This document shows, one piece after another, positions 1 to 8,053 of a stretch of DNA of 64,000 bases. The position numbers and the translations under genes are program-made. Position 1 is the first letter of the stretch, and each line of letters begins with the position of its first letter. The notes below the pieces were generated by a model. It did no database searches, had not been told where the DNA came from, and saw only the letters and a list, made by a program, of their open reading frames with translations. The DNA is taken from contig JBARIW010000058.1 in NCBI GenBank assembly GCA_049799955.1, forward strand, positions 13,867 to 77,866. The letters run 5' to 3'. Origin of the DNA: JBGTFE01 sp049799955. Its GTDB lineage: Bacteria > Acidobacteriota > Blastocatellia > Pyrinomonadales > Pyrinomonadaceae.

Positions 1-134
1 ATCTGATGTCAAAACCTCTGCCTGCCGACGTGATGGAAAAGCTTTTATATCAAAAACACAACTGGTTTCCGCACGTCGAAACCGAAGAAACATTTGAAGG
101 CATACCGCGAAACGACAGCCTGCCGGTTTTTTAA
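1..134 (+). CDS. 3' end of an unidentified gene (partial)
   Basis: An open frame enters from the left edge and ends at a TAA at 132-134. It gives a 43-residue tail containing LPADVMEKLLYQKHNWFPHV and ending NDSLPVF. I do not recognise the family. The stop codon is immediately followed by a tandem-repeat hairpin, as at several other gene ends in this window. The ATG at 6 could in principle start a 42-residue protein, but a truncated longer gene is more likely. Confidence 0.5.
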   Translation, partial: LMSKPLPADVMEKLLYQKHNWFPHVETEETFEGIPRNDSLPVF

Positions 135-209
135 ATTTTGGATTTTAGATTTTGGATTAAGAAGTTTTGCCAACGACCAATCCAAAATCCAAAATCTAAA
201 ATCCAAAAT
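135..209. repeat. Inverted repeat of 7-bp units (AATCCAA type)
   Basis: A perfect 24-bp inverted repeat pairs 135-158 with 186-209. Both arms are tandem variants of the heptamer AATCCAA / TTGGATT. It starts directly after the stop codon of the upstream gene. It belongs to the window-wide class of heptamer/octamer hairpins and could act as a terminator or mRNA-stabilising structure, although it lacks a classic T-run. Confidence 0.85.
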
Positions 210-255
210 CCTTTAATTCTTGACTCAGAACAATTTCAGTCGTATAAAGTTTCTT

Positions 256-522
256 ATGCTTTATATGCTGGTTCGCAACAAGGTCGAAGATTACGCGAAA
301 TGGAAACGCGTTTTCGACTCGCAGACCGGGGCAAACAGCGCGGCAGGTCTGACGCTCGCCCATTTCTGGCGCGACGCGGAAGACGAAAACACCGTCTGGT
401 TCGCGCTTGAGGTCGAAGACATCGACAGAGCGCGGCAATATCTCGACCGCCACGAATCTGCGGAAGTCGGGCGCGTCGCGGGCGTTTTGGACGGCGAATA
501 TCATTTTGTAGAAAATATTTAA
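256..522 (+). CDS. Small alpha/beta-barrel-like protein, unknown function
   Basis: This 88-residue protein begins MLYMLVRNKVEDYAKWKRVF. The start of the open frame at 220 was rejected because the conserved-looking part begins at the ATG at 256. The pattern (beta strand, then a D-Y-x-K-W-K helix, a central F-W strand, a second helix around ARQYLDRHES) resembles small dimeric ferredoxin-fold proteins of the antibiotic-monooxygenase/cyclase-like group. No catalytic residues can be named. It ends 2 bp before the next gene and is probably co-transcribed with it. No clear Shine-Dalgarno sequence is visible. Confidence 0.6.
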   Translation: MLYMLVRNKVEDYAKWKRVFDSQTGANSAAGLTLAHFWRDAEDENTVWFALEVEDIDRARQYLDRHESAEVGRVAGVLDGEYHFVENI

Positions 523-524
523 TA

Positions 525-842
525 ATGAGTTATTCGCTTTTCGATAAATCCACATTCCCCGAAGAAATCATCAATAAATTTGCCGAACTGGCTGTGGAAG
601 AAACGGATTTCGGTCGCATTCGCTGCCCGAAATGCAACTGGCAGCCGGAAAAATCGAGCCGCTGGTGGTGCGCCGACTGCGGTTTTCCCGAATATTTTTC
701 AGACGCCTGCTATTCGGCATGGAACACGTTCGAAACGCGCGGTCTGTGCCCGGTTTGCCGACACCAATGGCGCTGGACATCGTGCCTTTCCTGCGAAGGC
801 TGGTCTCTGCACGAAGATTGGTATGCGGGGGGAAAAGATTAA
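525..842 (+). CDS. Zinc-ribbon protein with four CxxC pairs, unknown function
   Basis: This 105-residue protein carries four CxxC knuckles (CPKC, CADC, CPVC, CLSC), enough ligands for two zinc ribbons, plus several tryptophans near them (WWCADCGF, HQWRWTSC). No enzymatic domain is visible, so a nucleic-acid or protein-binding role is only inference. It lies 2 bp downstream of the preceding small gene, which implies a two-gene operon. Confidence 0.65.
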   Translation: MSYSLFDKSTFPEEIINKFAELAVEETDFGRIRCPKCNWQPEKSSRWWCADCGFPEYFSDACYSAWNTFETRGLCPVCRHQWRWTSCLSCEGWSLHEDWYAGGKD

Positions 843-927
843 ATAACTATTTATATTAACTTCCTAAAAGGCGCATGTTCGTATCCTTCCGGGCATATTT
901 CGGGAACGATTGTGCTAAACTCTCAAC

Positions 928-1131
928 ATGAAAACAGCACATCTGCATCATGCAAATGGAAAAGTAGAAAAAAAACATTTTGAAGGCGCGCCGACTCAAA
1001 AGCGCTTCGCCTATAAAAAAGACGACAACGGAAGCATCGTCGGGCGTGTATATTTCAACATCGACCCCGACCAGAACCTGAAATCCGACGTTATCCACTA
1101 CACCGAAACAACCGCCCCCGAGCGACAGTAA
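928..1131 (+). CDS. Small hypothetical protein
   Basis: A 67-residue, charged, His/Lys-rich open frame begins MKTAHLHHANGKVEKKHFEG. I do not recognise a family. It has no signal peptide or membrane segment. It follows an 85-bp spacer after the zinc-ribbon gene and ends 9 bp before the 3' end of a convergent small membrane-protein gene. Confidence 0.45.
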   Translation: MKTAHLHHANGKVEKKHFEGAPTQKRFAYKKDDNGSIVGRVYFNIDPDQNLKSDVIHYTETTAPERQ

Positions 1132-1140
1132 ACGTGAAAA

Positions 1141-1290
1141 TCATTCATCAAACCATTCGCTTCGATAAGCCAGCCACCAGCTAAAAATCAAAACAGGAAT
1201 CGTCGCAATAATTCCCCACATCAGCGGCAGGATTAAATCCGCGCCCAAGCCCAACATCGAAAACGTAATCCAAAACACTTTACGCTGCAT
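1141..1290 (-). CDS. Small single-span membrane protein (49 aa)
   Basis: The reverse strand reads ATG at 1290 to TGA at 1141 and encodes 49 residues: MQRKVFWITF, a long hydrophobic stretch (LGLGADLILPLMWGIIATIP, then VLIFSWWLAY) and a polar tail RSEWFDE. Charge is distributed as in a small inner-membrane protein with one or two tight helices. It lies between the convergent gene ending at 1131 and the terminator at 1345-1381. Function is unknown; the main evidence is coherent membrane-protein composition and gene-like placement. Confidence 0.5.
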   Translation of the reverse strand: MQRKVFWITFSMLGLGADLILPLMWGIIATIPVLIFSWWLAYRSEWFDE

Positions 1291-1344
1291 AAAATCTCAA
1301 AGCTATTATGACACCGCTTTTCGGAATTTTATAAATTCTTAACG

Positions 1345-1381
1345 AAAAAAAGAGAGCTGAAATATTTCAGCTCTCTTTTTT
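1345..1381. terminator. Bidirectional rho-independent terminator
   Basis: A perfect palindrome at 1351-1376 (AGAGAGCTGAAAT and its complement) is flanked by A-runs on the left and T-runs on the right, so it can terminate in both directions. It follows the remnant 3' end of the RCC1-protein gene on the minus strand. Confidence 0.85.
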
Positions 1382-1384
1382 TAC

Positions 1385-1486
1385 TTAAAACGCCGTGAAA
1401 TTCAAGTCCTGAATATCTTCGGTTAAGTTCAGAATCTGCGGATTAAATTGATATATTTTCGAAATCGCTCTGCCGTAGTTGTCATG
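1385..1486 (-). pseudogene. In-frame leftover tail of a carboxypeptidase-regulatory-like domain
   Basis: Directly after the TAA of the RCC1-repeat gene the same frame continues for 33 codons to a TAA at 1385. The residues include YGRAISKIYQFNPQILNLTE followed by DIQDLNFTAF. This looks like the last strands of a CarboxypepD_reg domain and parallels the existing C-terminus (INEDITNLKFVSTNP). There is no start codon, so it is either translated only by readthrough or is a remnant 3' end left by recombination. Confidence 0.6.
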
Positions 1487-3277
1487 TTACGGATTGGTCG
1501 AAACGAATTTCAGATTGGTTATGTCTTCGTTAATCGTCGTGCGATAGGGCGGAAAATAATGCCCTTTGACCGACGCGGTTAACGTGTAGGTTTCGCCGAT
1601 TGGCAGATTTTCGAATTTGTAAGCGCCGGAAGCGTCTGAAATCTGCGTAACCGAGTTGCCGTATAAATCCGTTATTGTTACCGGCGCGAAAGGAAGCGGG
1701 GCGTTCCACGGGTCATAGACAGCGCCCGAAATGCTTGCGGGCGGCGGCGTAATCGGCGTCGTGCCGAGCGCGACGACAAATGTTGACAATTTCCATGCTG
1801 ACGCGCAAATCCTCCGGCGGATGAAATCATTCGAAACTGTGCGGTCAACCCATTCGCCGTTCTCCGACTGCAAAAGCTTTAGATAAGAAAATCGCAGCCG
1901 GTCGTAGTCATTCGGGTATTTCACGCAAATTTGCGTTTCGCCGAAGGTAATTGCATTCGTCTCGATGCTGTAGGCGGATTGGTTCGGCTCGATATAATAT
2001 CCCTGCGGAGCTTTCAGATTGATTGTCGAAGGGTCGAGCGCCGTAAATTCGGTTGTTCCGGCACGTCTTACGCGCGCAAAGCCGAGAAGGATTTTCTCGC
2101 CGAAATGACGTATGTTGATGCCTAAAGGAGTGCGGATAACCGGTTTTGAAACAAAGCTCGAAGTGCCGCCCGATGCGATTTCCAGGTTTCCGGTCGTTGT
2201 CAGGTTCTGTGTAGGATACGGATGAATTTCGCACGTCTTTACGCCCGGCGCGCACGGACCCGTAACTCCGTAAACATTATTTCCCCAAGCCCAGACGCTT
2301 CCGTCGCGCTTTCTGGCAAGAACGTGCGAGCCCTGAACCTTTATTTCGACGACACCCGTGATTGCCGCCTGCTGCGGTACGTCTGATTGAGTATTGAAAG
2401 TTCCGTTTCCGAATGCGCCGTCGCGGTCAAAACCCCAAGCCCAAACCGTCCCGTCGCGCTTCAAAGCGACATTAAAACCCCAGCCCGAGCCAATCTGTAC
2501 AACATCCGTCAGACCCGGAACTTTTTTCGGATTCAGTTCTCTGGCTGTCGAGATATAATCATAGGGCAGGTAAGTCGCGCCCCAGGCGTAAACGGTTCCG
2601 TCGGCTTTAAGCGCGAGACTCCGCGAATCGCCCGCGCTGACGGCGATAATATCGTTAAAATCGGGAACGTTCAGCCCGACCTGCTGCGGATACTGGCGAT
2701 TAAGCTGATGTCCCATTCCGAGCTGTCCCCATTCGTTTCGACCCGAAGCCCAAACCGTCCCGTCCGCCTTCAGCGTCAGAAAATGTTTTTCACCCGCCGC
2801 CAGAGCGACCGGCTTTGCGTCGGGAAAATATTCTATGCCCGGTGCAGGAATATTTTCGCCGTATTCCTGATAGCCCCAACGCCAGACTGTCCCGTCGATT
2901 CTCAATGCGCGCGAAATGCCGCCGCCGGAAGCGGAAAGCTCGATGATGTCTTTGAGATTCAGCACGCGCAGCGGAGACGCCTCAAAGCTGGACGTAACGC
3001 CCACACCGAGCATCCGCCAGTTATTAACGCCCGCGCCGTAAACCGTACCGTCGGCTTTTAAGAAAAACGTCCTGTTGCCGCCTGCGCCAATGGCTGTCGC
3101 ATCCGGCATCGAGGAAATTAATTGCGGAAGAGGCTCATCACGATTGTTTGTATTGCCGATACCGAGATTTCCCCAGTAATTTTCTCCCCAGCCAAACGTC
3201 TGAGCCGGAATGTTAAAAGTAAATGATAAACACAGGAAAAGCGTCGCGAGCGCGTTGACGAAAATAGAGCGTTTCAT
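1487..3277 (-). CDS. Secreted RCC1-repeat protein with C-terminal carboxypeptidase-regulatory domain
   Basis: This 596-residue protein starts at the ATG at 3277. An AGGGAGAA ribosome site precedes it, and the signal peptide MKRSIFVNALATLFLCLSF follows, cut near PAQ. The open frame extends further upstream without support. Residues about 30-400 hold RCC1-type propeller blades, each with a conserved 'ADGTVWAWG'-like strand (for example LKADGTVYAWGA, ARKRDGSVWAWGNN). Residues about 515-595 form a CarboxypepD_reg beta-sandwich (ISGAVYDPWNAPLPFAPVTI). Such proteins are typically exported and likely bind ligands or surfaces; the partner is unknown. It is transcribed toward the small membrane-protein gene. 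Confidence 0.85.
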   Translation of the reverse strand: MKRSIFVNALATLFLCLSFTFNIPAQTFGWGENYWGNLGIGNTNNRDEPLPQLISSMPDATAIGAGGNRTFFLKADGTVYGAGVNNWRMLGVGVTSSFEASPLRVLNLKDIIELSASGGGISRALRIDGTVWRWGYQEYGENIPAPGIEYFPDAKPVALAAGEKHFLTLKADGTVWASGRNEWGQLGMGHQLNRQYPQQVGLNVPDFNDIIAVSAGDSRSLALKADGTVYAWGATYLPYDYISTARELNPKKVPGLTDVVQIGSGWGFNVALKRDGTVWAWGFDRDGAFGNGTFNTQSDVPQQAAITGVVEIKVQGSHVLARKRDGSVWAWGNNVYGVTGPCAPGVKTCEIHPYPTQNLTTTGNLEIASGGTSSFVSKPVIRTPLGINIRHFGEKILLGFARVRRAGTTEFTALDPSTINLKAPQGYYIEPNQSAYSIETNAITFGETQICVKYPNDYDRLRFSYLKLLQSENGEWVDRTVSNDFIRRRICASAWKLSTFVVALGTTPITPPPASISGAVYDPWNAPLPFAPVTITDLYGNSVTQISDASGAYKFENLPIGETYTLTASVKGHYFPPYRTTINEDITNLKFVSTNP

Positions 3278-3491
3278 AAAAAAAATTCTCCCTGAAGATG
3301 CGGAAATAGTATTGCTTTCGCCGGAGAAAGGCAGGTTAAATCTGGATTGTAGAAAAAGACTTTTAAGAGCAGTTCTGCAACTGCGCGTCATTTATTATAA
3401 AGCATTTCAACGGAAATGTGTTGATTTATTTTTGCTCGCCAAGAAAATAAAATCGCAGGTAATTGTTTCGAATTTATAATTCGTAACCGGC

Positions 3492-6311
3492 TTACTTCCC
3501 TACGTGAAAAGTGCAGAATTCTTTCGGTTCCTTGCCGTCTTCGAAGGTTTTTGCTTCTTTTACGGGACAGTTTTTTGTCGCGCGCATGCCGGTCATCGGG
3601 CAAATCATCACGGTAATGCGCGGGACTAAATCGGCTTTCGGGATGTCGTCCTCGATGGACTTATCCTTATTTGAATTTTGATTGCGCTGTTCTTCTTCCC
3701 ATGTAGTAAAGGGCGTGGGCGTTGTGCGCGGTTTTGTATCGGTGTTTTCAAGGTTAAAATCGGTTTCTCCCGTAGGAAGCAGGACTTTATTCGGAACTGT
3801 TCCGGCGACGAAAATCTCGATGCGGCGAAACTCCGGCGGAACGTCCGTAACGTAGATGTCTTTGATTTCGGGCGGCGCGGTCTGCGTGTTGGTATTCGAA
3901 TTTGAATTTTTCCTGATGGCGTCTTGCTGCGCTTTGACCGAATCGGCTTCCTGACTGTTCAGCTCGCGGATTAGTTTGCCGTTGCGCGTGTCGATTTCCG
4001 CTTTGCGGATTGAATCGGGCATCGTCCAGTCGCCGTTCCATTCCGGGTGTATGTCGAGAGCTGCGCGCATAAAATCCGCCCAGACCGGCATTGCCGAATC
4101 CGCGCCTTTCATACCTAAATCATCGCCGTCGTCAAAGCCGACATAAACGACGCAAACTAATTCGGGCGTAAATCCGGCAAACCAGCCGTCGCGCGAAGTT
4201 CCGGTTTTGCCCGCGTAAGCCTTGCCGTTCGAATTGGAAAAGCCCCAGGCTTTCGCTTCCGCCGCAGTTCCCTTATTGATTACGTCCTTCATAATGTCGT
4301 CCATAATGTAGGCGACATCGGGACGCAAAACGTTTTTCTTTTCGGTCTTCGGCTCGACGACCGTTGTGCCTTCGCCGTTTGTAACGCGATTGATGGCAAC
4401 GGGCGAAACCTTTTCGCCGAGATTTGCAAAAATCGTGTAGCCGGTCGCAATCTGCAAAGGCGTCGCTTCAGCCGTTCCGAGAGCCATCGAAGGATATGCC
4501 TTTTCGACCTTCGGCAAGCCCGCTTTGTTTGCAAAATTCATCACTTTGCCGATGTTCAGTTCCATCGCCAAATCGACCGTGATGACGTTTTTGCTTTTTA
4601 TAAGCGCGTCGCGCAAAGTCAGTTCCTGATTTGAAAAAGTGTCGCCGTAATTGTTCGGCGAATATTGTTCCGTCCCGTATGTAAAGACTTTTTTCTCGTC
4701 CTTAAACATCGTCGCGGCGGTGTAAACACGCGAAGCGCTGTCATACGCCGAATTCAGCGCGGTCGCGTAAACAAAGGGCTTAAAGACCGAGCCGGGCTGG
4801 CGCTGAGCGTCGGTTGCACGGTTAAACTGGTTTTCCGCATAGTCCCGACCGCCGACCATAGCGACAATCTCGCCCGTTTTCGGACGGATGGCGACCAGCG
4901 CGGCGTTCAGATTTCCCTTCGGCTTTTTCGGAAAATATTTATCGAGTTTTTCGAGCCGACGGTTTACGATGTCATACGCGATGCGCTGCAAATCGGGGTC
5001 AATCGTCGTGTAAACGCGCAGATGCTGCAAGGCTTCCGGGTCGTTGACGATTTTCGGTAATTCCTCGACCGCAAACTGCGAAAAATACGGCATTCCCTGC
5101 AAATCTTTTTTGGCGGAAACCTGATGAAGCTCTAATTTCGTCTGCTTGGCGGCGGCGATTTCCTGCGGCGAAAACGCGCCCGCTTCCTGCATCGAATCGA
5201 GCACCTGATTGCGTCGCTCGGTAACTTTCTCAAAATTTTTAAACGGATTGTAACGGTTCGGACTGCGGATAATTCCGGCGAGAAAAGCGGCTTCGGGCAA
5301 AGTAAGCTGCGAAACGTCCTTGCCGAAATAAACGCTCGAAGCTTCGCCGACACCGTAAATCGAAACGCCCGTCTGCTGCCCGAGATAAATCTGGTTGGCG
5401 TAAAGCGTGAAGATTTCCTCTTTCGTCAGCCGCGTTTCGAGAATTATCGACATATACGCTTCTTTTACTTTGCGCGTCAAAGTCTGCTCGCGGCTGAGCC
5501 ATAAATTTTTGACGAGCTGCTGCGTAATCGACGAGCCGCCCTGATTGGCAAGCGGCGAATTGTCGTCTTCTTTTTCATATCTGCGCCACGCGGCGCGGGC
5601 GATTCCGCGCAAATTCACGCCGTAATGCTCGAAAAACGCGCGGTCTTCCGTTACGGTAATCGCCTTGACCAGCGCGGGCGGCAAATCGTTAAACGTTACG
5701 GTTTTTCTGCGCCCGTCGCCTTCCGCCGCGATTGAGCTGAGAATTTTCGGCTCGATTTGCGCCTGATTTATTTCCTTTTTCGCGTCCTGCCCGGCGTCGA
5801 AAATTGAATCGACAGATTTCCCGTCTTTCTTAAATTTTACGAGCAGCGTCGGAAAAATCTTCACGCCGTCAACTATTCCCGTTACGCCCGGCTCGATTTC
5901 GATTGAGTTTTCTTTGACGAGATAACGGCTGCGCGAATTGTCGGCTTGTTGATTTTTCTCGATATAACCGGCTGATTTCAGATAAGCCGTCAAATCTTCG
6001 AGCGAGATGGCTTCATTATTTTTTAATATTTTCGGCGCGGAATAAATGCCCGCCGAACGCGTAAAAACTTCGCCTCTGAGCAGCAAATCTATGCGGTCGG
6101 AATATTCAAACCAGAAATAAGTCAGCGTCAGGAAAATGCCGAGCAGCGCGAAAGCCGTAATCGAAATCGTGTAAGGATTAAAGAAAAAACGTAAAATGCG
6201 TCGAAAAAGCGAAGGCGGCGGCGCTTGATATGATTTCACGCGCCTCTCACTTTTGCGAAATTTTTTCGGTACGTATTTTGTTTTCTCTTTTACCTGTATC
6301 TGGTTTGGCAT
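3492..6311 (-). CDS. mrcA: Penicillin-binding protein 1A, bifunctional transglycosylase/transpeptidase
   Basis: This 939-residue class A PBP polymerises and crosslinks peptidoglycan on the periplasmic face. It has a basic cytoplasmic N-terminus and one membrane helix at about residues 47-69. The GT51 transglycosylase has its catalytic Glu in EDRAFFEHYG (about 222) and the GGSSITQQLVKN and EAAFLAGI signatures. The transpeptidase has SxxK in RQPGSVFKPF (about 500), SKN in IKSKNVITVD and KTG in AGKTGTSRDGWFAGF. The C-terminal tail carries cysteine pairs (CPMTGMRATKNCP) and ends near CTFHVGK. Length and motif order are normal for PBP1A. The gene stands alone. Confidence 0.95.
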   Translation of the reverse strand: MPNQIQVKEKTKYVPKKFRKSERRVKSYQAPPPSLFRRILRFFFNPYTISITAFALLGIFLTLTYFWFEYSDRIDLLLRGEVFTRSAGIYSAPKILKNNEAISLEDLTAYLKSAGYIEKNQQADNSRSRYLVKENSIEIEPGVTGIVDGVKIFPTLLVKFKKDGKSVDSIFDAGQDAKKEINQAQIEPKILSSIAAEGDGRRKTVTFNDLPPALVKAITVTEDRAFFEHYGVNLRGIARAAWRRYEKEDDNSPLANQGGSSITQQLVKNLWLSREQTLTRKVKEAYMSIILETRLTKEEIFTLYANQIYLGQQTGVSIYGVGEASSVYFGKDVSQLTLPEAAFLAGIIRSPNRYNPFKNFEKVTERRNQVLDSMQEAGAFSPQEIAAAKQTKLELHQVSAKKDLQGMPYFSQFAVEELPKIVNDPEALQHLRVYTTIDPDLQRIAYDIVNRRLEKLDKYFPKKPKGNLNAALVAIRPKTGEIVAMVGGRDYAENQFNRATDAQRQPGSVFKPFVYATALNSAYDSASRVYTAATMFKDEKKVFTYGTEQYSPNNYGDTFSNQELTLRDALIKSKNVITVDLAMELNIGKVMNFANKAGLPKVEKAYPSMALGTAEATPLQIATGYTIFANLGEKVSPVAINRVTNGEGTTVVEPKTEKKNVLRPDVAYIMDDIMKDVINKGTAAEAKAWGFSNSNGKAYAGKTGTSRDGWFAGFTPELVCVVYVGFDDGDDLGMKGADSAMPVWADFMRAALDIHPEWNGDWTMPDSIRKAEIDTRNGKLIRELNSQEADSVKAQQDAIRKNSNSNTNTQTAPPEIKDIYVTDVPPEFRRIEIFVAGTVPNKVLLPTGETDFNLENTDTKPRTTPTPFTTWEEEQRNQNSNKDKSIEDDIPKADLVPRITVMICPMTGMRATKNCPVKEAKTFEDGKEPKEFCTFHVGK

Positions 6312-6406
6312 TTTCGGGTTGTCGTTTATGATTAGTGAGAATTTCGTTTTCGGCGGTTGCCTTGTAAAATTTTATCGGTTTTGTGTAGTTCGTGTCTAGT
6401 GTTTTT

Positions 6407-6437
6407 AAGTTCAAAGTTTAAAGTTCAAAGTTCAAAG
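6407..6437. repeat. TTCAAAG heptamer array
   Basis: About four tandem copies of the 7-bp unit TTCAAAG (one reading TTTAAAG) lie upstream of the four-helix gene. The opposite orientation of the same unit is found at 6913-6942 on the other side of that gene, so the gene is bracketed by inverted arrays. Confidence 0.8.
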
Positions 6438-6492
6438 CAGGAAATAAAATCTTTTGAAGTTAGAAATCAGACTAAATCAGGGGGATAAATTT

Positions 6493-6882
6493 ATGTCGAA
6501 AATTCAAAAATTTGAAGATTTGGAGGCATGGAAAATTGCGAGCGAAGTAACAAAAGAAATTTACAAAGTTTCAAAAAATGATTTATTTATACGAGATTAC
6601 GGCTTACGAAACCAAATCTGCCGCGCTACTGTTTCTGTTATGTCCAATATCGCGGAGGGATTTGAGCGCGAAGGCAATAAAGAATTTATAAACTTCCTGT
6701 CGATTGCGAAAGGCTCATCCGGCGAAGTCCGTTCACAACTTTATGTCGCGCTCGACCAAAAATATATTTCCGAAAGCGAATTTAATTTTATCTGTGCAAA
6801 AATAACTGAAATCAGTCGGGTAATTTCCGGGCTTATCAGATACTTAAAGCAATCTGATTTAAAAGGAAGTAAATTTAAATAG
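6493..6882 (+). CDS. Four-helix bundle protein, S23/23S-intervening-sequence type
   Basis: This 129-residue protein starts at the ATG at 6493 with a GGGGGA ribosome site; an ATG at 6454 is not supported. It shows the family pattern: IQKFEDLEAWKIASEVTKEI near the start, then YGLRNQICRATVSVMSNIAE, EGFEREG, and FLSIAKGSSGEVRSQLYVAL. The family (TIGR02436) forms pentameric helical bundles and was first found in intervening sequences of 23S rRNA genes. Here it is a free-standing gene with no rRNA nearby, bracketed by TTCAAAG heptamer arrays. Its molecular role is not established. Confidence 0.9.
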   Translation: MSKIQKFEDLEAWKIASEVTKEIYKVSKNDLFIRDYGLRNQICRATVSVMSNIAEGFEREGNKEFINFLSIAKGSSGEVRSQLYVALDQKYISESEFNFICAKITEISRVISGLIRYLKQSDLKGSKFK

Positions 6883-6889
6883 ATTTTTT

Positions 6890-6942
6890 GGTTCAAAGCT
6901 CAAGGCTGCCTACTTTGAACTTTGAACCTTGAACTTTGAACT
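6890..6942. repeat. TTCAAAG / CTTTGAA inverted array abutting a start codon
   Basis: A left arm (6890-6905, GGTTCAAAGCTCAAGG) faces an array of CTTTGAA units at 6913-6942. The array ends 3 bp before the ATG of the potassium-channel gene at 6946, so no Shine-Dalgarno sequence is present and the repeat itself forms the 5' untranslated region. Confidence 0.8.
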
Positions 6943-6945
6943 AAA

Positions 6946-7962
6946 ATGAAAGTTTTTCCGATACTTTCCAAAATAACGCGCCGGAGGCTTTTCTTCGCCC
7001 TGCTGACGATTTTCGGGATGATTATTTTCGGCACGATTGCTTTTCGTTATTTCGAACGCTGGACGTGGCTCGAAAGCGTTTATATGGCGACCGAGACGGT
7101 AACGACCGTCGGCTACGGCGATTTTCCGCCGAAAACGGACGCGGGAAGGATTTTCGCCATCTTTTTTATGCTGCTCGGCGGCGGAACGGTTCTTTTTGCG
7201 GTTACGACTTTGATTCAATCGGTTATACAATCGGAGATTATCGAGGCGCTCGATTTCCGGCGCAAAACGAAAGAAATGGAAAAGCTGAAAAATCATTACA
7301 TCGTCTGCGGCGCGGGACGCGTCGGGCGCAGAATAATCCGCAGCCTGCAAAAGGAAAATCTGCCGTTTGTGATTATCGAGCGCGACGAGAAAAAAATTGC
7401 CGAATTTGAAGACGAAGGCTTGCATATTTTTATCGGCGACGCGACGCTCGAAGATAATCTGATAAAGCTCGGAATCGACCGCGCCAAAGGCTTGGCAAGC
7501 TGCCTGCCTGACGATGCCGACAATGTTTATGTCGTTTTGACCGCGCGCGGGCTGAGCGAAGATTTGCATATCGTCGCCCGCGCCGTCGAAGAACAAGCCG
7601 AGCCGAAGCTCATTCGCGCCGGCGCAAACCGCGTCGTCGCGCCGACGATTATCGGCAGTCTCTCGATGGCTCGCGCGCTGCTCAGACCGGCGATAGCCGA
7701 TTTTATGGATTCGATTGTCGCCGAAACGCTCGACCTCGTTTTTGAAGAAATTGCGATTAAACACGATTCGGTTTACAGCGGCAAGGAATTAAAGGACACG
7801 AACATCAGCACCGAATTAAATCTTTTGGTTGTTGCCGTCCGGCGCAAAACCGGCGAGATGATTTACCAGCCGTCAGCCGACACGCGCATTCACGAAGGCG
7901 ATTTGCTGATTGTCATCGGAATGGCGGAGCAGATGAAGAAATTGGTGGAAATTAGTAAATAA
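6946..7962 (+). CDS. Potassium channel with RCK (TrkA-N/TrkA-C) domains
   Basis: This 338-residue inner-membrane channel has a first helix at about residues 14-36, a pore loop with the K+ filter TVGYGDFPP (about 55), and a second helix at about 70-92. A cytosolic RCK domain follows with a Rossmann dinucleotide motif GAGRVGRRII (about 120) and acidic nucleotide-binding position IIERDEKK. The last 80 residues fit a TrkA-C ligand domain ending LLIVIGMAEQMKKL. This is the MthK/Kch-like architecture for gated K+ flux. The start directly follows a heptamer array. Confidence 0.92.
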   Translation: MKVFPILSKITRRRLFFALLTIFGMIIFGTIAFRYFERWTWLESVYMATETVTTVGYGDFPPKTDAGRIFAIFFMLLGGGTVLFAVTTLIQSVIQSEIIEALDFRRKTKEMEKLKNHYIVCGAGRVGRRIIRSLQKENLPFVIIERDEKKIAEFEDEGLHIFIGDATLEDNLIKLGIDRAKGLASCLPDDADNVYVVLTARGLSEDLHIVARAVEEQAEPKLIRAGANRVVAPTIIGSLSMARALLRPAIADFMDSIVAETLDLVFEEIAIKHDSVYSGKELKDTNISTELNLLVVAVRRKTGEMIYQPSADTRIHEGDLLIVIGMAEQMKKLVEISK

Positions 7963-7969
7963 GTTCGAG

Positions 7970-8047
7970 CTTCAACCTTTGATTTTTGAACTTTGATAGG
8001 TAAATAATTTCAAAGGTCAAAGGTCAAAGTTCTAAGGTCAAAGGTCA
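7970..8047. repeat. Heptamer inverted array (TCAAAGG / CTTTGAA types)
   Basis: Arrays of CTTTGAA-like units (7970-7998) face AAGGTCA/TCAAAGG units (8008-8047). The right array ends 6 bp before the epimerase ATG at 8054, again occupying the position of a ribosome-binding site. Confidence 0.75.
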
Positions 8048-8053
8048 TTTTCT

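Noticed and set aside
6910..7764. Long minus-strand open frame of 284 codons antisense to the potassium channel gene
   Set aside because: It is the shadow of a clear channel/RCK gene, its composition (Arg/Asn/Phe-rich) is unnatural, and it has no domain. It begins in the repeat array, which is stop-free on that strand.
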